In this document: piece after piece, positions 25,734 to 33,963 of the stretch
How the letters are laid out: every line of letters begins with the position of its first letter
How positions within the stretch are numbered: the stretch's first letter is position 1
From: Sphingobacterium sp. B16(2022)
Lineage (GTDB): Bacteria > Bacteroidota > Bacteroidia > Sphingobacteriales > Sphingobacteriaceae
NCBI RefSeq assembly: GCF_012030425.1
Contig: NZ_JAAUVN010000001.1
Coordinates: forward strand, 2,294,001-2,358,000
DNA length: 64,000 nt
Direction: 5' to 3'
Position numbers and translations under genes: made by a program
Notes under the pieces: generated by a model
Told to the model about the DNA's origin: nothing
Seen by the model: only the letters and a program-made list of their open reading frames with translations
The model's database searches: none

Positions 25734-26825
25734 ATGAAATCATCACACAAATTAAAAAGTATCCTGTGTGTTAGTGCTATTGCACTGACCTCTTTTCAAT
25801 TTACAGCTTGTAAAAAAGATAAAGTTGAAGATCCAAAAGAAGAAGAAGTTTTCAAAACTGAAGGACTTAATGTTGCTGTACCAAGTGGTAAAACCATATT
25901 TTACGACTTAAAGAAACAAGAAGATGCGACAGAAAGCTCTTATACTTTTAAACTTTCAGGCATGTACGGGTCTCGTTTAGATTTGGGAAACCAAGGCTAT
26001 CAAATGGGATATTTTGACTTGAAAAATACGAGTATCAAAGATATTAAGTTGACCAATACAGCAGACTTTAACCAATTGGATGTTAAAGAAACTAATTTTT
26101 TAACTATAGATGCATCCACTGCAGGAGAACCGGCAAACGGTCCAACTTGGATTATTTATGACTATAAAAATAATCATGCTGTATACCCGACTGCAGATCG
26201 TTATATTGTATTCTACAAAAAAGCAGACATCACAAGTGGTGCACAAACTGAAGTCATCATTATGCAAGCAGATAAAGTAACAGCTAAAGATGGAAATGCA
26301 CGATACCAATTAAAATCGGAATCGCATGATATCAATATCCTCAAAGAAAAAGAAGTAAAAACAGGTACTGTTGCTGTTGCTTCTGGGAAAACAGTATTTT
26401 ATGATTTATTAAATGATAAAATTACTGAAACTGTCGAAACAAGTCTAGTAAATTTCTCAGGAACTTCCGGTACAACTCTTAAACCAAGTACAGCAGCTTA
26501 TAAATTTGGATATTTTGATTTAAAAGGAAAGGCTATTGAAGATATCAAAATCGCGAACTTAAAAGAACTTGATTTTAAAGAAGCAACATCATTAGGATTA
26601 GATGCCACAAGCATGAACGTACCAGTAACAGGTCCAACATGGATGGTGTACGCAGGTGCTCCAACACATGCTGTATACCCTACTGCTGATCGGTATGTAG
26701 TATTGTATAAAGGAACATCCTTATCTGAAAATCCAAATGAAGTCATCATCTTCAAAGCAAATGAACTCGTTACTGCAGGTAGAGATGTGACCTTTAAATT
26801 GAAAATAAAACAGTTCATAAAATAG
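25734..26825 (+). CDS. Lipoprotein with two tandem copies of one domain, putative hemophore
   Basis: The 363-residue lipoprotein (lipobox FTAC, Cys26) contains two halves of about 150 residues (48-201 and 213-363) that clearly repeat each other. Each begins VAV(P/A)SGKT(I/V)FYDL, then has GYFDLK, then GPTW (136-139 and 300-303) and HAVYPTADRY (148-157 and 312-321). The conserved His and two Tyr in the last motif could bind heme iron, as in other surface hemophores. It is the last gene of the heme receptor operon, before a terminator. I recognise an HmuY-like style but no exact family, and the heme role is inferred from position. Confidence 0.72.
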   Translation: MKSSHKLKSILCVSAIALTSFQFTACKKDKVEDPKEEEVFKTEGLNVAVPSGKTIFYDLKKQEDATESSYTFKLSGMYGSRLDLGNQGYQMGYFDLKNTSIKDIKLTNTADFNQLDVKETNFLTIDASTAGEPANGPTWIIYDYKNNHAVYPTADRYIVFYKKADITSGAQTEVIIMQADKVTAKDGNARYQLKSESHDINILKEKEVKTGTVAVASGKTVFYDLLNDKITETVETSLVNFSGTSGTTLKPSTAAYKFGYFDLKGKAIEDIKIANLKELDFKEATSLGLDATSMNVPVTGPTWMVYAGAPTHAVYPTADRYVVLYKGTSLSENPNEVIIFKANELVTAGRDVTFKLKIKQFIK

Positions 26826-26855
26826 ACCTAAAAGTCAATTTTTATAATAGCATGA

Positions 26856-26890
26856 AGCATCTTGATTTGTATCAAGATGCTTTCTTATTT
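26856..26890 (+). terminator. Terminator of the heme receptor operon
   Basis: Hairpin AGCATCTTGAT - TTGT - ATCAAGATGCT followed by a T-rich tract, 31 bp after the last gene of the operon. Confidence 0.85.
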
Positions 26891-27109
26891 TTAGTACGAT
26901 GTATGATATCTCCGTGATATTCGGTCTCTTTTTTGAAATCAACTGATTTCAGCATAACTTAGGGAAGGTAAAAAAATCTTAGATCTGATCATTTTACGCA
27001 GCAATACAGACATTCAAACTACTGCAACCATATTGCTTATACTGCATTTTATTTCCGAACCCTAGTCAACAATATAAATAAGCTATTTAAAAACAGCGTT
27101 ACTTATTTC

Positions 27110-27139
27110 TTGTTTAATTGGAAAGTCCTATTATATTTG
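27110..27139 (+). promoter_or_regulatory. Promoter of the branched-chain amino-acid transporter gene
   Basis: TTG (27110-27112) is followed after exactly 19 bp by TATATTTG (27132-27139), a full match to the Bacteroidota consensus. It predicts a leader of about 100 nt before ATG 27249. The rest of the 420-bp gap 26826-27248 holds only the upstream terminator and nothing else I can identify. Confidence 0.65.
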
Positions 27140-27248
27140 CCGTTCGATAATACTATTTACATCTCAAAGATCTACAACGTGCAGCCTATGAACACTCTTG
27201 TGTTGATAAGAAGCTCAGACCTGTTTGAAAGAACATAATTAACTATTG

Positions 27249-28541
27249 ATGAAAAAAATCAAAGATATTACGACACTAGGATTCGCCTTATTTGCTATGT
27301 TTTTTGGAGCTGGGAACTTACTGCTTCCTCCTTTTATTGGATTAAATGCGGCAGATCAATGGGACTGGGCAATAATAGGTTTTGGGCTTACAGGTATTTT
27401 ACTTCCTCTGTTAGGCGTTTTATCGATCATCAATTCAGGTGAATCATTCAAAGATTTAGGTAATCGAACTCATCCTTATATAGCCACCATCCTGGGTATC
27501 ATCATCATGCTGGGTATAGGGCCTCTAATTGCCATTCCGAGAACAGCCGCGACTACTTTTGAAGTAGGTTTATTGCCTGCATTTCAGAACTTATCTCCCA
27601 TCTGGGGTTCAATACTATTTTTTGCGGTTACTTTTATCCTTTCTATCCGCCCTTCCAAAGTCGTGAATGTAATTGGAAATTTTCTAACACCGTTACTTTT
27701 GATTTTATTGATCGGTATGATCATCATGGGAATTTTGTTTCCTTTATCACCGAATACCGCACATCAGATGGAATCCATGCAAGCCTTTAAGCTTGGTTTC
27801 ATAGAAGGGTACCAAACATTGGATGTGTTGGCTTCAGTCATTTTTAGCAGTATTATTATCGCTGCAGCAAAAGCCAAAGGATATGAAAAACTTAAAGATA
27901 AAAATAGAATCGTCACGAGTGCAGGTTGCCTAGCAACATTTTGTTTATTATTGATCTACGGTGGTTTAGTTTTTTTAGGGGCAAAATCTGGATATCCTTT
28001 ATCTCCAGATGTAAAAAGGGCAGAGTTACTCCTGTTTATTTCGCATAAAATCTTTGGAAGCTATGGCGTGCTTGCCATTTCAGTCAGTATTGCTTTAGCG
28101 TGCCTAACTACTGCAATCGCCTTAACTTGTGCTGTAGGTACATTTTTTAGTCAGCTGTTTAATAATCGAATTACCTACGAGTGGATTGTCATTATTTGCT
28201 GTCTCTTTTCGGCAGTACTTGCCATAACCGGCGTGGAGTATATTATTCAAATTGCTTATCCATTTTTAGCATTCATTTATCCAATTGTAATTACCCTCGT
28301 ACTCTATGTACTTATCTTTGGTCGTTTGATTAAATCTAGACTACCCTACATTGGAGCTTTAGCAGGAACAACACTTGTTTCTACAATTTATCTCTTAGCA
28401 GGATTTGAAATACATATTAAAGGAGCTGAAAATATATTAGCATCAATTCCTTTGGCGACATATGAACTGTGGTGGGTTATCCCTTCAATTGTTGGATTTT
28501 TATTGTTTTTGCTCTTGGATAAGTTAAAAGTTAGCCGCTAG
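27249..28541 (+). CDS. brnQ: Branched-chain amino acid:cation symporter (BrnQ/LIVCS family)
   Basis: The 430-residue inner-membrane protein has about twelve helices and the family's N-terminal signature FALFAMFFGAGNLLLPPFIG, then GIGPLIAIPRTAATTFEVG and YPLSPDVKRAELL-like loops. It imports leucine, isoleucine and valine with Na+ or H+. ATG 27249 is preferred over a TTG one codon earlier. It has its own promoter and terminator and so is monocistronic. It fits functionally with the leucine catabolism block at 3-10 kb, but there is no sign of shared control. Confidence 0.9.
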   Translation: MKKIKDITTLGFALFAMFFGAGNLLLPPFIGLNAADQWDWAIIGFGLTGILLPLLGVLSIINSGESFKDLGNRTHPYIATILGIIIMLGIGPLIAIPRTAATTFEVGLLPAFQNLSPIWGSILFFAVTFILSIRPSKVVNVIGNFLTPLLLILLIGMIIMGILFPLSPNTAHQMESMQAFKLGFIEGYQTLDVLASVIFSSIIIAAAKAKGYEKLKDKNRIVTSAGCLATFCLLLIYGGLVFLGAKSGYPLSPDVKRAELLLFISHKIFGSYGVLAISVSIALACLTTAIALTCAVGTFFSQLFNNRITYEWIVIICCLFSAVLAITGVEYIIQIAYPFLAFIYPIVITLVLYVLIFGRLIKSRLPYIGALAGTTLVSTIYLLAGFEIHIKGAENILASIPLATYELWWVIPSIVGFLLFLLLDKLKVSR

Positions 28542-28559
28542 ATATAATATCCTAAAATG

Positions 28560-28594
28560 GGTTGTTGTCAAAGAGTATGATAACAACCTTTTTT
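28560..28594 (+). terminator. Terminator of brnQ
   Basis: GGTTGTT / AACAACC arms (with an inner TC/GA extension) followed by six T. Confidence 0.8.
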
Positions 28595-28795
28595 CATAAC
28601 CGCTATATACAAAACCAAATTTCCCGTCAGAACTATTGCTGGTGCAAGATAAATGTGGCTATCCTCATGCATTTACAGCATCAGCAAACAATTATAATTT
28701 CAAAAGAAGAGCTTGTGTCATACCGCGGTATTTCGACTAGAAGTTTAAATCGTGTCTTAAAAAGGTTGAGCCACGAAGTCAACATTAAGAGTTAA
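28577..28795 (+). pseudogene. Remnant of a Crp/Fnr-type regulator (C-terminal HTH only)
   Basis: The 72-codon frame encodes a segment that looks like the end of the dimerisation helix and the helix-turn-helix of Crp/Fnr proteins: ILMHLQHQQTIIISKEELVS, then SYRGISTRSLNRVLKRLS in the recognition-helix position. The cyclic-nucleotide-like domain of about 130 residues that should precede it is missing, and the frame begins inside the brnQ terminator. I read it as a truncated regulator. A stand-alone small DNA-binding protein is possible but less likely. Confidence 0.4.
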
Positions 28796-28991
28796 TACTT
28801 CGCCACTTTTTATACTTAATTTTAACTTTATTAATTTTAAAAGAAAATTACAGCTACAATAGCATCTTAAAAAAATAGCAAAAGTCATGGTTTAGTAACA
28901 TTCTCGATCTATTCTAAAATTTCCCGTGTTAAAGAATAATAAAACAAAAAAAACGCGTTATATTACTACCATTAACTTAATAAATAAAAGA

Positions 28992-29708
28992 ATGCAAACA
29001 CGTAGAAACTTCCTTCACAACACCGCTAAAGCAACCTTGGCTGTCGCAGTATCGGGCAGTGTTTTAACTAATTTAGCCCAAGCTGAACCTGCACGTAATC
29101 AAGCCGCTCCTCTTTCTTTTAGTCAAATCAAACTTCCTTATACTTATTCCGACCTCGAACCCAATATTGATGCCTTAACAATGGAAATCCATTACACGAA
29201 GCATCATACTGCATATATTAAAGCTATCAATGAGGCAATAGTGGCAGAAAATATTACTGAAACTTCTGAAGAGCAGTTGTTGGCAAATATTTCTAAATAT
29301 TCTGCTAAAGCACGCAATAACGCTGGTGGGGCTTGGAATCATAATTTTTTCTGGGAAAACCTATCTGGAAAACAAACGGGTCCTTCTGAAAAAGTGATGC
29401 AATTGATCATCTCATCTTTTGGATCAATGGACAAATTTAAAGAACAGTTTGCGGCTGCGGCGACTTCAAGATTTGGTTCAGGCTGGGCCTGGTTAATCTT
29501 GGACGATTCAGGTAAGCTAAAAATAACATCAACCGCTAATCAAGACAATCCATTAATGGATGTGGTCGATCAAAGAGGTATTCCAGTTTTAGCATTAGAT
29601 GTATGGGAACATGCCTACTATTTACATTATCAAAATAAGAGAGCAGATTACATCAAAAACTGGTGGAATGTAGTGAATTGGAATAAAGTACACGAAAGAC
29701 TTGCATAA
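28992..29708 (+). CDS. Superoxide dismutase (Mn or Fe/Mn type) with Tat signal peptide
   Basis: From ATG 28992 the 238-residue protein has a twin-arginine signal (TRRNFLHN followed by a hydrophobic stretch to LAQAEPA), so it should be exported folded to the periplasm. The mature part has the metal ligands in YTKHHTAYI, AWNHNFFW and LDVWEHAYYLHY. Glycine occupies the position of the FeSOD outer-sphere Gln in NNAGGAWNH, and a Gln is present in TANQDNPLM, which favours Mn or cambialistic use. An upstream GTG at 28926 would add 22 residues before the RR motif and is rejected. It is monocistronic with a terminator after it. Confidence 0.88.
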   Translation: MQTRRNFLHNTAKATLAVAVSGSVLTNLAQAEPARNQAAPLSFSQIKLPYTYSDLEPNIDALTMEIHYTKHHTAYIKAINEAIVAENITETSEEQLLANISKYSAKARNNAGGAWNHNFFWENLSGKQTGPSEKVMQLIISSFGSMDKFKEQFAAAATSRFGSGWAWLILDDSGKLKITSTANQDNPLMDVVDQRGIPVLALDVWEHAYYLHYQNKRADYIKNWWNVVNWNKVHERLA

Positions 29709-29720
29709 TATATAAAATGA

Positions 29721-29752
29721 AAATGTCTTCCAAATTGGAAGACATTTCTTTA
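29721..29752. terminator. Terminator between sod and the convergent SRPBCC gene
   Basis: AAATGTCTTCC / GGAAGACATTT hairpin with T-rich tail on the + strand and A-rich lead, usable from both sides. Confidence 0.8.
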
Positions 29753-29787
29753 TAGACTGAAAATTTATAGGATAAAATAGGGATAGA

Positions 29788-30186
29788 TTATCCTAAAATC
29801 TCTTTCAATTTATTCACTTGAAAATCAGCTAATTTTTGAAGAGGTCCTGAAGCGATCATTTTCATCATCATATTCAAGTCAGCTTCAATCGTAAATGTTG
29901 CCACTGTTACGTTAGCCGAAACTGTTGACAAAGTCCATTTTAATGTAACATCAAAAGGAGCCTTTTCAGATGGAACTAGTTTTATTTCTTGATCTTCTAT
30001 CCTTTCGTCTACTTTCAGGGCCAACTTAGCCATATTCTGAATTGTAAAGCGTGCCTCATCGGCAGTTGACGACCAATTATAAATATTCTCAGGCATCAAT
30101 TGCTCATGATTATTTAAGTCTTTCAAAAAAGCATAAACCTCCTGAACCGACTTTTCAATTGTTACATTGTTCTGAATAGTTGTCAT
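29788..30186 (-). CDS. SRPBCC (START-like) family protein
   Basis: The 132-residue protein has the helix-grip pattern of small SRPBCC proteins: an N-terminal strand TIQNNVTIEKSVQEVYAFLK, alternating strands, and a long C-terminal helix (PLQKLADFQVNKLKEIL). These proteins bind hydrophobic ligands, and no specific ligand is evident. It lies 19 bp behind pyrE on the same strand, which makes co-transcription likely, although no functional link to pyrimidine synthesis is known. Confidence 0.75.
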   Translation of the reverse strand: MTTIQNNVTIEKSVQEVYAFLKDLNNHEQLMPENIYNWSSTADEARFTIQNMAKLALKVDERIEDQEIKLVPSEKAPFDVTLKWTLSTVSANVTVATFTIEADLNMMMKMIASGPLQKLADFQVNKLKEILG

Positions 30187-30205
30187 AAAAATTCCTTTTT
30201 ATAAA

Positions 30206-30853
30206 TTAGACAATTGGTGACCAGGTTGAAGGATTTTTTCTCCAATCTTTTAATAACTCAACATCTTCTTCAAAAATAAAACCATTTTCTGCAGCCACTT
30301 GAATGAGTGAATTGTAATCACAAAGACTATGTAAAGTACATTTTGCATCAGCAAAATTCTTTGTTGCTTCATCCAGACCATATGTGAAAATAGACACTAG
30401 ACCTACCACATTACATCCTACCTCACGTAAAGCTTTTACCGCAATTAAACTACTTTTACCCGTTGAAACTAAATCTTCAACAACAACAACACGTTGACCG
30501 CTAACAATCTCACCTTCAATCATATTTTGACGACCGTGATCTTTAGCACTGCTTCTCACATAAGAAAATGGTAAGCCCAAATCTTGAGCAACTAGTACAC
30601 CTTGTGGAATACCTGCAGTAGCTACACCAGAAATCATATCCACTGATCCAAATTCTTCTTGAATCAACTTTGAAAGCTTCTGACGAATATACGTACGGAT
30701 TGCTGGATACGATAAAGTAATACGATTATCACAATAAATTGGAGACTTCCAACCCGATGCCCAAGTAAAAGGGTTTTTAGGTTGCAATTTTATTGCTTTA
30801 ATTTGCAATAAGGATTCGGCAACTTTTTGTTCAACCTCATTTAAATTATTCAT
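30206..30853 (-). CDS. pyrE: Orotate phosphoribosyltransferase
   Basis: The 215-residue enzyme converts orotate and PRPP to OMP in pyrimidine synthesis. The PRPP-binding motif is VVVVEDLVSTGKSS; other family segments are FTWASGWKSPIYCDNR, MISGVATAGIPQGVLVA and YVRSSAKDHGRQNMIEG. The start codon lies almost back to back with the divergent Nudix gene, so the two promoters must overlap. It is probably followed by the SRPBCC gene in one transcript. Confidence 0.92.
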   Translation of the reverse strand: MNNLNEVEQKVAESLLQIKAIKLQPKNPFTWASGWKSPIYCDNRITLSYPAIRTYIRQKLSKLIQEEFGSVDMISGVATAGIPQGVLVAQDLGLPFSYVRSSAKDHGRQNMIEGEIVSGQRVVVVEDLVSTGKSSLIAVKALREVGCNVVGLVSIFTYGLDEATKNFADAKCTLHSLCDYNSLIQVAAENGFIFEEDVELLKDWRKNPSTWSPIV

Positions 30854-30875
30854 GTCGCAAATTTATAAAATTTAT

Positions 30876-31463
30876 ATGAACCAATCTGTGCTAATTTTGG
30901 CAGATTTTGTTCCCACGGGTATTAAAAACCCTCAAACTATTGATGTTCAAGATATTGAACTTGAAAAACTTTTTAAATTATCTGAACAAAATGACATTCC
31001 TAAATCATTTTTATATATTCATAAAGACTGTGAATTGATTTTCCATAAATTAAAGGAAAAGAATAAAATCATAAAAGCGGCCGGAGGCTTAGTGAAAAAT
31101 GGCGATGGCGACTATTTATTCATCTTTAGATTAGGCAAATGGGACCTTCCGAAAGGGAAAGTAGAAAGTCATGAAAAGATGAAAGAAGCTGCTGTAAGGG
31201 AAGTGGAAGAGGAATGTGGCATAAAAATAGATTACCTCGGAAAGAAAATACAGACATCATACCATACCTATTATTTGAGAAATGGTGATTTTATCCTGAA
31301 ACAAACCAATTGGTATGAAATGGGTGTTAATAAAATCCCTAAACTCATACCTCAAACTGAAGAGGATATCACCAAAGCAGAATGGTTAGATAAACATAGT
31401 CTGAAGCAGGTAAAACAAAATACCTATCCGATCATCGCAAATATTTTAGAGGAAAACTTGTAA
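30876..31463 (+). CDS. Nudix hydrolase
   Basis: The 195-residue protein has a complete Nudix box, GKVESHEKMKEAAVREVEEE followed by CGI, so it hydrolyses a nucleoside diphosphate linked to another group. The N-terminal 70 residues precede the Nudix domain and are not assigned. ATG 30876 (MNQSVLIL) is chosen; an ATG at 30852 in the same frame would overlap the pyrE start codon and leave no room for a promoter. The substrate is unknown. Confidence 0.82.
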   Translation: MNQSVLILADFVPTGIKNPQTIDVQDIELEKLFKLSEQNDIPKSFLYIHKDCELIFHKLKEKNKIIKAAGGLVKNGDGDYLFIFRLGKWDLPKGKVESHEKMKEAAVREVEEECGIKIDYLGKKIQTSYHTYYLRNGDFILKQTNWYEMGVNKIPKLIPQTEEDITKAEWLDKHSLKQVKQNTYPIIANILEENL

Positions 31464-31514
31464 TTATTAAATTTGATTGACATTAAACTGGACTTGAATC
31501 AGTAATTTTAAAAC

Positions 31515-32231
31515 ATGGAAAATATAGCTGGGAAAAAAGCACTCGTCACTGGTGGTGCTCGTGGATTAGGAAAAGCAACTGCTATCGCACTAGCGAAAGA
31601 AGGTGTTCATGTGGCTATCACAGGTCGTAACGAAGAACTTCTGAAAACTACGGTAAAGGAATTACAGGATATAGGCGTACAAGCTACTTATGAAGTTTTT
31701 GATGTTTCAGATTTAGCAGCTGTGCAGGAAGCAATAGCAAAATTGAATGCTTCATTTGGTCAGTTTGACATTATCATCAACAATGCCGGAATTGCAGCCT
31801 TTGGATCTTTAGTGGATATGGATGCCGAAACTTGGACAAATATTATTAACACAAACGTATTGGGTAGTTACCACGTAACAAAAGTAGTACTTCCACAGTT
31901 GATTGAAAAAAATGAAGGTGACATTATTTTTGTTTCTTCTACCGCAGGGCTGAATGGAGCCGCAACGACTTCTGCTTATAGTGCATCAAAATTTGCTGTA
32001 ATCGGTATGGCGGATTCGTTAATGCGGGAGGTCCGTAAACATAATATTCGCGTTTGTACGCTAATGCCAAGCACAATTGCTTCGGATATGTCCACAGATC
32101 TCGGATTAACAGATGGAAATCCAGAATCAGTATTGCAACCTGAGGATTTTGCAGAATTGATTATTGCAAACTTAAAATTACCAAGAAGAGCGATGTTAAA
32201 ATCTGCTTCGCTTTGGTCAACAAATCCATAA
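31515..32231 (+). CDS. Short-chain dehydrogenase/reductase (FabG-like)
   Basis: The 238-residue enzyme is a classical SDR with cofactor motif TGGARGLGKATAIALA, structural NNAGIAAFG, active-site Ser in IIFVSSTAG and the YxxxK pair in TSAYSASKFAV. Arg in GRNEE after the second strand suggests NADP(H) preference. It is close to 3-oxoacyl-ACP reductase in pattern, but a stand-alone copy outside a fatty-acid cluster could reduce many substrates. A terminator follows. Confidence 0.87.
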   Translation: MENIAGKKALVTGGARGLGKATAIALAKEGVHVAITGRNEELLKTTVKELQDIGVQATYEVFDVSDLAAVQEAIAKLNASFGQFDIIINNAGIAAFGSLVDMDAETWTNIINTNVLGSYHVTKVVLPQLIEKNEGDIIFVSSTAGLNGAATTSAYSASKFAVIGMADSLMREVRKHNIRVCTLMPSTIASDMSTDLGLTDGNPESVLQPEDFAELIIANLKLPRRAMLKSASLWSTNP

Positions 32232-32239
32232 TATAATTT

Positions 32240-32264
32240 AAAGGAGCATCATGCTCCTTTTTTA
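32240..32264 (+). terminator. Terminator of the SDR gene
   Basis: AAAGGAGCAT / ATGCTCCTTT perfect arms running into a T tract. Confidence 0.8.
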
Positions 32265-32284
32265 TTTCATTTAAATCATTTTAT

Positions 32285-33349
32285 ATGAGCATTCTATTTT
32301 CAAGCCTTAGCCTAAAAAACATAAGTTTAAAAAACAGACTAGTCGTTTCTCCGATGTGCCAATATTCGGCTGTAGATGGTTTTGCCAATAACTGGCACCT
32401 TGTTCATTTGGGACAGTTTGCAATGGGAGGCGCCGCCGCCATTATTCAGGAAGCAACGGCTGTTTCGCCCGAAGGAAGAATCAGTGCCGGAGATCTAGGG
32501 ATTTGGAAAGATGAACAAATCGAAAAATTAAAAGAAATAACGACATTCATAAAAGAACAAAATTCAATACCTGGCATACAGTTAGCACATGCTGGACGTA
32601 AAGCAAGTTCAGGCAAACCTTGGGAAAATCATTATCAAATTGCACCGGATGCTGAAAACGGATGGCAAACAGTTGCACCTTCTGCTCTGGCATTCAGACC
32701 CGAGAAGGACATAGCCCCTCGTGCCATGACCTTAGATGATATCAAAAAAACAATTACTGATTTTCAGCTAGCTACGAAAAGAGCTGTCACCGCTGGCTAT
32801 GATATTATCGAAATTCATGCCGCTCACGGATATCTAATCCATCAGTTTCTATCTCCCCTATCGAATGATAGAACTGATCAATATGGTGGTTCTCTAGACA
32901 ACAGAATGCGATTTTTAAAAGAAATCATTGAGGCCGTTCAGCATGAACTTACAACACAATCGTTATGGGTCCGTATTTCTGCGACAGACTGGGCTACTGA
33001 TGGCTGGGATCTGGAACAGTCTATTACTCTTGCCCAAGAATTGAAACAAGTAGGTGTTGAAGTAATTGATGTTTCTACTGGTGGAGCAGTTGCACATCAA
33101 AAAATTAGTCCTGCAAAAGATTACCAACTACCTTTTGCTGCGGCAATAAAGAAAGAAACAGATCTTATCACAGCAACTGTTGGGCTTATCAAAGAAGCGT
33201 CGCACGCTGAACAAATCTTACAAGATAAAAAAGCAGACATCATCATGATAGCGCGTGCTTTTCTAAAAAATCCACATCTTCCACTCTATTTTGCAGAAAC
33301 TTTAGGTGATCACATCGAATGGACCAATCAATACGCCCGTGCTAAATAA
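32285..33349 (+). CDS. NADH:flavin oxidoreductase, old yellow enzyme family (YqjM-like)
   Basis: The 354-residue FMN TIM-barrel protein shows RLVVSPMCQYSAVDG with the redox-tuning Cys typical of YqjM-like enzymes, QLAHAGRKAS, the substrate-binding His pair in IEIHAAHGYLIHQFLSP, SNDRTDQYGGSLDNR and the C-terminal FMN-phosphate region IIMIARAFLKNPH. It reduces activated C=C bonds using NAD(P)H. It is followed after 6 bp by a VOC-family gene, probably one transcript. Confidence 0.9.
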   Translation: MSILFSSLSLKNISLKNRLVVSPMCQYSAVDGFANNWHLVHLGQFAMGGAAAIIQEATAVSPEGRISAGDLGIWKDEQIEKLKEITTFIKEQNSIPGIQLAHAGRKASSGKPWENHYQIAPDAENGWQTVAPSALAFRPEKDIAPRAMTLDDIKKTITDFQLATKRAVTAGYDIIEIHAAHGYLIHQFLSPLSNDRTDQYGGSLDNRMRFLKEIIEAVQHELTTQSLWVRISATDWATDGWDLEQSITLAQELKQVGVEVIDVSTGGAVAHQKISPAKDYQLPFAAAIKKETDLITATVGLIKEASHAEQILQDKKADIIMIARAFLKNPHLPLYFAETLGDHIEWTNQYARAK

Positions 33350-33355
33350 TCTGGT

Positions 33356-33748
33356 ATGAAATTAAATTTACAACAAGTACATCATATTGCTATTATTTGT
33401 AGCGATTATGAAAAATCCAAAAAGTTTTACACCGAGTTACTCGGATTTACCATTATACAGGAAGTATATCGTGAAAACAGAAACTCTTACAAGTTAGACT
33501 TAGCCTTAAATGGCAATTATATCATTGAGCTATTTTCATTTCCAAATCCTCCCAAACGACCTTCAAGACCTGAGGCCGTAGGGCTGAGACATCTTGCTTT
33601 TGCGGTACAGGACATCTCCAAAGAAGTCCAACTATTACAGCAGTCTGATATTTCAGTAGAGCCCATCCGAATTGATGAACTTACAAATAAAAAATTTACA
33701 TTTTTTGAAGATCCCGATGGATTACCCATTGAGCTTTATGAAATTTGA
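33356..33748 (+). CDS. VOC (glyoxalase/bleomycin-resistance fold) family protein
   Basis: The 130-residue metalloprotein has two beta-alpha-beta-beta-beta modules. Candidate metal ligands are a His in VHHIAIICSDY, Glu in YIIELFSFP, His in GLRHLAFAV and Glu in PIELYEI. It resembles the short YaeR/SMU-type subgroup of unknown substrate. It is co-directional with the OYE gene (6 bp gap), so a joint role in detoxifying reactive carbonyls is plausible but not shown. Confidence 0.82.
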   Translation: MKLNLQQVHHIAIICSDYEKSKKFYTELLGFTIIQEVYRENRNSYKLDLALNGNYIIELFSFPNPPKRPSRPEAVGLRHLAFAVQDISKEVQLLQQSDISVEPIRIDELTNKKFTFFEDPDGLPIELYEI

Positions 33749-33963
33749 TTTCAATAGCGCTAGCTGTACTTTAGTCCAACATTTTTTTATTTCATTCCGG
33801 AACTTGCTTAGTCCTATTTAATCAATTTCAAGTATAAAATAATTCTTGAAGGTAGCGCAGATATCGATAAATTTGTTTTATATTATGATACAATTAAATA
33901 AAACAAATTTATCTTAGTTTAGCTAAAAAATGCTTAGTATTTATTTATTCTGAGGATCCAGCC

